10,131 bases of DNA from assembly GCA_004557825.1 (NCBI GenBank), contig SFFL01000037.1, positions 1 through 10,131 on the forward strand, read 5' to 3'. Under the pieces are notes generated by a model, which searched no databases, was not told the origin of the DNA, and saw nothing but the letters and a program-made list of their open reading frames with translations. Origin of the DNA: Bacteroidales bacterium (GTDB taxonomy: Bacteria; Bacteroidota; Bacteroidia; Bacteroidales; Muribaculaceae). Below are positions 5,224 to 10,131 of the stretch, one piece after another. Position numbers and translations under genes: made by a program. Position 1 is the stretch's first letter. The number at the start of each line of letters is the position of its first letter.

Positions 5224-8200
5224 ATGAAAATTCTCTACCATCGCATATTGGCATCTCTCCGCTCCCTCCTTCCGGCCGCACTGATTGCTGCCGGAGCGCT
5301 CTGTGCGCCCTTCGCGCAGGCACTCCCGACCGACACCTACACCTCCTCTTCGAAGCTCTCCGCGGGCTACTGGGTGAAGATATCTGTCGGTGAATCAGGT
5401 ATGCACCTGCTCACCGAGCAGCAGCTCCGTGCCTGGGGCTTTGTCGACCCCTCACGCGTGAAAGTCTACGGCTACGGCGCCCAGCGCCTGCCGGAACGCC
5501 TCGACAACACCTACATCGACGACCTGCCGCAGACCGCCTCGGAGTATCTGCCCGGAATGGGCGTGGTATTCTATGGCGAAGGCCCCCTGTCGGTTGTGAA
5601 CCCCTCCTCGCAATATTTCCGCCCGGCGTGGAATCCCTTCACGATGCAAGGCTTCTACTTCCTCTCAATGGAAGGGGATGCCGAGCGCCTCGTGCCCGCC
5701 GTGTCGCAGCTCTCCTCGCCCACGGCCTCCACACCTGCCACCACCGTCCGGCATTTCGCCGTACACGAGCTGGAGGCGGAAACACCGGGCCACGTGGGGC
5801 ACATGCTTGTGGGCGAAGACTTCAAGTACACCCGCAGCCAAAGTTTCGTGCTTGACCTTCCCGGCATCGACGTGTCGGAACCGGTTAGGATGGAAACATC
5901 GTTTGTGAGCTACACCGTGGGGCAGCCGGCCACCCTCTCGTTCACGGCCAACGGCACCTCGCTGAAAGAAACCTCCGGCGATCGCATTCTGGCCACCTCC
6001 GATTCATATTCCCACGGCCGCGAAGGCATCAGTCAGAAGGAATTCAAAGTGGGCACTCCCTCGGTCACTATCGGCGTGAATTATGCCACTGCCGGGTCGG
6101 TGGTGACGGCGCGTCTGAACTACATCTCGATCACTTATCGCCGGGCGCTCTCGGTCGACGGTGGGCAGGTGCCGGTGTTTTATGCCGACGGCGGCGCCAA
6201 CGGCTTCTCGCTGGCGGGTGCCGACGCCTCCACCCGCGTGTGGGACATCACCTCGCTCACCGATATATCGGCGATGAATCTCTCCTCGCCCGATGCGCAA
6301 GGCCGCGCACAGTGGAGCCTGCAGCGCAACGGCCAGCGCCGCTATGTGGCCTGGAAGCCTACCTCCACCTTCCTCACAGCCACCTTCGTGGAGGCTGTGC
6401 GCAATCAGAATCTCCACGCCCTCGGCGAGGCCGAGATGGTGATATTCACTCCAAATCAATGGCGTACGCAGGCCGAGCGACTGGCGCAGATTCACCGCGA
6501 CGACCAGACCGACCCTCTGAGCGTGCTCGTGCTCACCCCCAAGGAAATCTACAATGAGTTTGCCTCCGGCTCCCCCGACGCGCAGGCATTCCGCAAGCTC
6601 CTGAAGATGCTCTACGACCGCCAGAGCGGCACCGAGCATCCGCTGCGCTATGCCCTGTTTATGAGTCGCCCCACCTACGACAACCGCCGGCTCACCACCG
6701 AGGGGCAGCAGCTGAGCTATCCCACCCTGCCGGCCTGGTTCACCGACCGCGGTCTGCACGACAACGAGGCCTACACCACCGACGATATTTTCGGTTTCCT
6801 GGCCGATAACTCCGGGCAGAACACCGCCTCCGACAAGCTTGATATTGCCGTGGGGCGTATCCCCTGCACATCGGCCGAAGCCGCCAAGAGCGCTGTGGAC
6901 AAAATCATCCGCTACCGCACCAAGATGCCTATGACCGGATGGCGCAACGCCTTCGTAATCACCGCCGACGATGAGGATGGCGGCGACCACATGGAGCAGA
7001 GCGAGCTGTTCTGTCACTTCCTGATGGAGGGCGACGGCGCCGACCAGGTGCTGGTGAAGAAGGTCTACATCGACGAGTATCCGTTGATTTCCAATGTCAC
7101 CGAAGAGGGGCGCAAGACTTTCTACCGCTATCTCGACGAGGGTACTTTGTGGTGGAATTTCGTGGGCCACGCTTCTTCCACGTCGCTTACGGCTGAGAGC
7201 TTCGTCACTTACACCGACATCAACAATATGTATCTGCGCCACTGGCCGGTGGTGTATGCTGCCACCTGCAACTTCCTCAAGTGGGACCATCCCAGCATCT
7301 CCGGCGCGGAAATCCTCTTCAGCAACCCCAACGGCGGCGTGATTGCGGCCATCTCGGCCAACCGTCCGGTATATATCCCCAACAACGGCAACCTCACGGC
7401 ATCGTTCGGCCGTCACGCTCTGGAGCGCGACGCCTCCGGGCGTTTCAACACCATCGGCGAGGTCTACCGCAGGGCGAAGAATGATTACCGCTACGTGAGC
7501 GACCCGTCGCACGACCCGTTAGGCACTCCCTCGGCCGACTCCAACAAGCTGCGCTATGTGCTTATGGGCGACCCGGCTATGCGTATGCTCATCCCTTCGC
7601 TGCAGGTGGTGCTCGATAAAATCGGCGACACCGACCTGCCGGCCGACCCCGACAAGGAGCCGCCCACGCTGATGGCCCGGCAGCAGACCACCGTCAGCGG
7701 CCATGTGGCCGATGCCGACGGTGCATTGTTGGCCGACTTCAACGGCGTGGTGCTCGCCACGATGTACGATGCTCAGAGCAGCGTCACCACCCGTGGCAAC
7801 GGCGACGATGGCAAGCCGTATACTTTCGACCATATGCAGGGCGGGCGCCTCTTCGTGGGCAATGCCCGTGTGACCGACGGTAAATTCACCCTTGAGGTGA
7901 ATATGCCATCGGAGGTGGCCGACAACTATCTCCCCGCCGCCCTGAATCTCTTCGCCTATGAGGAGAGCGGCGCGCAGCGGCAGGCCACCGGCGTGAACCG
8001 CGAATTCTATGTCTACGGCATCGACACCGACGCTGAGCCCGACAACACTCCGCCCACAATCAATGCGTTCTATCTCAATCATCCTACTTTTGAGAATGGC
8101 GGCGAGGTGAACAATTCACCGGTGATTATCGCTGAATTTACCGACGACCGGGCCATCAATCTCTCCACCGCAGGCATCGGGCACCAGATTTCGCTCAGTC

Positions 8201-8715
8201 TCGATGGCGGCAACAAGAGTTTCGCCGACGTTGCCGACTACCTCACGCCCTACACCGACGGGCGCATCGGCGGCCGCATTATGTATCCGCTCAACAACTT
8301 GGCTGTGGGCGCCCATTCGGTACGTCTGCGCGTGTGGGACACCGGCCTGAACTGCGCCGAGCAGACGCTCGACTTCTTCGTGGCCAAGGAGGCTGTGCCT
8401 ACCATCTACAATGTTTACACCGACACCAATCCCGCATCGGTTGAGGCCAACTTCTACGTGAGCCACGACCGTCCCGACCGCGACGTCACCGTCACCATCG
8501 AGGTGTTTGATATGATGGGCCGTCGCCTCTGGCAAGCCACCCGGAGTGGCCGCAGCGATATGTTTGAATCGCTGCCCATTACCTGGGACCTCACCGACTA
8601 CGGCGGCCACCGTGTGCCGCGCGGCATCTACCTCTACCGCGCCACCATCTCCGACGACTACTCCGGCGAGAAAACCTCCACCGCCTCGCGTCGCCTCGCC
8701 GTCACCGCCGAGTAA
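5224..8715 (+). CDS. porU: Type IX secretion system sortase PorU (gingipain-like C25 protease)
   Basis: The product is 1163 residues, close to the roughly 1158 of Porphyromonas gingivalis PorU. An N-terminal signal peptide (residues 1-33, hydrophobic LLPAALIAAGALCAPF, cleavage likely after AQA) is followed by a beta-rich region to about 400. A C25 cysteine-peptidase domain spans about 404-790, ending near LMGDPAMRM. The catalytic pair is visible as His649 in WWNFVGHAS and Cys682 in YAATCNFLKW. The 33-residue spacing equals that of His657/Cys690 recalled for P. gingivalis. Ig-like modules follow, then a FlgD-like T9SS C-terminal domain from about 1058 with VFDMMGRRLW and PRGIYLYRATI. PorU removes the C-terminal signal from cargo at the cell surface and links cargo to A-LPS, while keeping its own signal, bound to PorV. 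porV, its usual neighbour in some genomes, is absent here; a convergent GH20 gene follows. Codons are strongly GC-ending. Confidence 0.95.
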   Translation: MKILYHRILASLRSLLPAALIAAGALCAPFAQALPTDTYTSSSKLSAGYWVKISVGESGMHLLTEQQLRAWGFVDPSRVKVYGYGAQRLPERLDNTYIDDLPQTASEYLPGMGVVFYGEGPLSVVNPSSQYFRPAWNPFTMQGFYFLSMEGDAERLVPAVSQLSSPTASTPATTVRHFAVHELEAETPGHVGHMLVGEDFKYTRSQSFVLDLPGIDVSEPVRMETSFVSYTVGQPATLSFTANGTSLKETSGDRILATSDSYSHGREGISQKEFKVGTPSVTIGVNYATAGSVVTARLNYISITYRRALSVDGGQVPVFYADGGANGFSLAGADASTRVWDITSLTDISAMNLSSPDAQGRAQWSLQRNGQRRYVAWKPTSTFLTATFVEAVRNQNLHALGEAEMVIFTPNQWRTQAERLAQIHRDDQTDPLSVLVLTPKEIYNEFASGSPDAQAFRKLLKMLYDRQSGTEHPLRYALFMSRPTYDNRRLTTEGQQLSYPTLPAWFTDRGLHDNEAYTTDDIFGFLADNSGQNTASDKLDIAVGRIPCTSAEAAKSAVDKIIRYRTKMPMTGWRNAFVITADDEDGGDHMEQSELFCHFLMEGDGADQVLVKKVYIDEYPLISNVTEEGRKTFYRYLDEGTLWWNFVGHASSTSLTAESFVTYTDINNMYLRHWPVVYAATCNFLKWDHPSISGAEILFSNPNGGVIAAISANRPVYIPNNGNLTASFGRHALERDASGRFNTIGEVYRRAKNDYRYVSDPSHDPLGTPSADSNKLRYVLMGDPAMRMLIPSLQVVLDKIGDTDLPADPDKEPPTLMARQQTTVSGHVADADGALLADFNGVVLATMYDAQSSVTTRGNGDDGKPYTFDHMQGGRLFVGNARVTDGKFTLEVNMPSEVADNYLPAALNLFAYEESGAQRQATGVNREFYVYGIDTDAEPDNTPPTINAFYLNHPTFENGGEVNNSPVIIAEFTDDRAINLSTAGIGHQISLSLDGGNKSFADVADYLTPYTDGRIGGRIMYPLNNLAVGAHSVRLRVWDTGLNCAEQTLDFFVAKEAVPTIYNVYTDTNPASVEANFYVSHDRPDRDVTVTIEVFDMMGRRLWQATRSGRSDMFESLPITWDLTDYGGHRVPRGIYLYRATISDDYSGEKTSTASRRLAVTAE

Positions 8716-8994
8716 TCCCCCCGTCCGGCCCTTCGCTCCCCGATTGCCTTTGTCTTTCCGCCATCCCGCCCGGCCCCAAGTAATCCCCGCCGCAAAATAA
8801 TTCCCCGCAATGCGCTTATCCAATCCCTATGGTGGGTTTCGCCAGCCCCCGCAATGCGCTTAGCCAATCCCTATAAAAAAACACCGCGCCAAGCAAATCT
8901 GATACTGGCGCGGTGCTTTTTTATGGGGGATTGCGGGGGATTATTTGACTTGTGTGGGATTATGTGATTTGCGGGGAATTATTTTGCGGCGGGG
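8712..8994. repeat. Convergent intergenic repeat cluster: 26-bp inverted repeat, 28-bp direct repeat, CCCCGCAA/TAATCCCC motifs
   Basis: A perfect 26-bp inverted repeat has arms at 8785-8810 and 8969-8994; the right arm covers the stop codon and last four codons of the hexosaminidase gene. A 28-bp direct repeat (8803-8830 and 8847-8874, one mismatch) begins inside the left arm. CCCCGCAA occurs at 8803-8810 and 8847-8854 on plus, and 8931-8938 and 8969-8976 on minus, so two copies on each side face the terminator between them. TAATCCCC or TAATTCCCC recurs at 8713, 8781 and 8798, and inverted as GGGGATTAT-like units near 8936, 8956 and 8974. Both flanking genes end inside such a motif. No gene lies between. 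I recognise no named repeat family. Confidence 0.85.
8875..8922. terminator. Bidirectional intrinsic terminator between porU and the hexosaminidase gene
   Basis: CACCGCGCCA (8882-8891) and TGGCGCGGTG (8906-8915) are perfect reverse complements around a 14-nt loop. The stem is flanked by A7 on the left (8875-8881) and, after one C, T6 on the right (8917-8922). Both strands therefore read a GC-rich hairpin followed by a U-tract, the standard form for terminating two convergent transcripts, here porU (plus) and the hexosaminidase gene (minus). Confidence 0.92.
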
Positions 8995-10131
8995 GCTTGC
9001 TGGGCGGTGGAAGCTGAGGTGGACTCGGCGGTGGGCTCGGCGGCGGGGGTGGGGTGGTAGTTATAGCCGGAGGCGCGGTAGAGGCGCAGGAGCTGCGGCA
9101 AGCGGCGCATAAAATCGGCATAATCGCGAGCGGGTTGGCGCCACTGGATTTCGGCGGTGGCGGCAAGGCGTGGGAGCATCATATACTGGGCATGGCTCAG
9201 GGTGGGGATGTACTCGGTCCAGGTGTTGGCCTGCACGCCGATGATGTGGGCGGCTTCCTCAGGGGTGAATTCGACGGGAATGGGCTCGTAGCTGTAAACC
9301 TTTTCCAGCGGGGTGGGGTCGCCCCAGTTGGCGCCCTGTGGTTCGTGTTCGCGGTCGGCCTGTACGAAGTCGAAGTAGAGATATTCGTAGGGACTCATAA
9401 TGGCATCGCACCCGGCTTTGGCAGCTGTGCGGCCACCTTCTTCGCCGCGCCACGACATAATGGTGAGGTCTTCCACGATGCCGCCTTCCAGAATTTCATC
9501 CCAGCCGATGACCTTGCGACCGTGCTCTGTGAGATGCTTTACGGCCGACTCCATCACCACATTCTGCAGCTTCTGTTCGGCGGTGCTGTGGCTGTCGGAT
9601 CTCAGACCGAGAGCCTTGATTTTGGCCTGGCATTTGGGGCACTCTTTCCAGCGCACCTTGGGGCATTCGTCGCCGCCGATGTGGATATATTCCGAGGGGA
9701 AGATCTCCATCACCTCGTCGAGCACATCATTGATGAAGGTGTAGATGCTGTCGTTGCCGGCGCAGAGCACATCCTCGGATATGCCCCAGCGCTTCCAAAC
9801 CTCATACGGGCCGCCGGTGCAACCCATCTCCGGGTAGGCTGCCAGCGCGCCCTGCATGTGGCCGGGCAGGTCGATTTCGGGGATGATGTTGGTGTAGTAG
9901 CCACCGTAGGGGATGCTGTCGGAACTGTCGTCGAGGCCTAAGCCCACGGCGGTGCCGGAACGCATCGAACCCTTCTTGATAAGCTCGGGATATTTGTCGA
10001 TCTCGATGCGCCAGCCCTGGTCGTCGGTCAGGTGCCAGTGCAGACGGTTGATATTGTGCATAGCCAGCATATCAATCACCGTCTTCACCGAATCGGCGGG
10101 GAAGAAATGGCGGGCCGAGTCGAAGAGCGCG
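8979..10131 (-). CDS. GH20 beta-N-acetylhexosaminidase, 5' end outside the window, with an apparent internal deletion
   Basis: The frame is open to the window edge, so about 383 C-terminal residues are visible and the N-terminus (signal peptide and GH20b-type domain) is missing. The GTG at 10086-10088 is internal, because the family sequence LFDSARHFF reads through upstream of it. GH20 enzymes release terminal beta-linked GlcNAc or GalNAc from glycans by substrate-assisted catalysis. Landmarks in order are HWHLTDDQGWRIEI, IPEIDLPGHM, CAGND, the catalytic pair DE in HIGGDECPK (Asp and Glu at 9666-9671), GWDEILEGG, MSWRGEEGG, TPLEKVYSYEP and GVQANTWTEY. Between YGGYYT and NIIPEIDLPGHM the usual stretch of about 16-18 residues (QEEIR...YAAER type) is absent, at the junction 9890/9891. 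The last 25 or so residues are an Ala/Pro/Thr/Ser tail that runs into an inverted repeat. The role is likely host or dietary glycan foraging, periplasmic or surface. Confidence 0.93.
   Translation of the reverse strand, partial: ALFDSARHFFPADSVKTVIDMLAMHNINRLHWHLTDDQGWRIEIDKYPELIKKGSMRSGTAVGLGLDDSSDSIPYGGYYTNIIPEIDLPGHMQGALAAYPEMGCTGGPYEVWKRWGISEDVLCAGNDSIYTFINDVLDEVMEIFPSEYIHIGGDECPKVRWKECPKCQAKIKALGLRSDSHSTAEQKLQNVVMESAVKHLTEHGRKVIGWDEILEGGIVEDLTIMSWRGEEGGRTAAKAGCDAIMSPYEYLYFDFVQADREHEPQGANWGDPTPLEKVYSYEPIPVEFTPEEAAHIIGVQANTWTEYIPTLSHAQYMMLPRLAATAEIQWRQPARDYADFMRRLPQLLRLYRASGYNYHPTPAAEPTAESTSASTAQQAPAAK

Noticed and set aside
6004..7512. 502-residue minus-strand open frame inside porU
   Set aside because: It lies entirely antisense to porU across the C25 catalytic domain. 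Long antisense frames are expected from GC-ending codons, and the translation shows no recognisable domain.

Overview
The window looks like chromosomal DNA of a high-GC, host-associated member of the Bacteroidales. A Muribaculaceae-like genome is my best guess, but I cannot prove the family. The evidence is a type IX secretion sortase (PorU), a Bacteroidetes-type GH20 hexosaminidase, DUF2795, DUF4339-CD225 and DUF2752 proteins, carboxynorspermidine-type spermidine synthesis, and promoter-like TAnnTTTG boxes with no obvious Shine-Dalgarno sites. There are no phage, plasmid, transposase, CRISPR or RNA genes.

Layout. (a) 1-215, minus: a DUF2795 protein, cut by the window edge. (b) 216-598: a non-coding gap with an AT-rich half and a four-unit tandem array of hairpin-forming cores separated by pure polypurine G-rich tracts, then a perfect hairpin behind the next gene. 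(c) 599-2745, minus: a tight four-gene run in transcription order DUF4339-CD225 membrane protein, DUF2752 membrane protein, LOG-family nucleotide phosphoribohydrolase and PduO-type cobalamin adenosyltransferase. The last two overlap by ATGA, and a -7-like box lies just upstream of the run. (d) 2784-2828: an intrinsic terminator closing the next transcript. (e) 2839-5002, minus: carboxynorspermidine synthase (saccharopine dehydrogenase family) followed after 40 bp by deoxyribose-phosphate aldolase, with a -7 box about 50 bp upstream of the first start. (f) 5003-5223: a divergent intergenic region. (g) 5224-8715, plus: porU. (h) 8716-8978: a convergent intergenic region with a bidirectional terminator nested inside direct and inverted repeats. 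(i) 8979-10131, minus: a GH20 beta-N-acetylhexosaminidase, cut at its 5' end and lacking a helix-sized segment normally found in the family.

The genes are mostly housekeeping: polyamine and deoxynucleoside metabolism, cobalamin activation, protein export and surface anchoring, and glycan degradation. I see no complete novel system. The points most worth a second look are the two non-coding repeat structures (319-555 and 8712-8994), the apparent in-frame deletion in the hexosaminidase, and the DUF4339-CD225/DUF2752 membrane protein pair with its Pro/Glu/Gln repeat linker.
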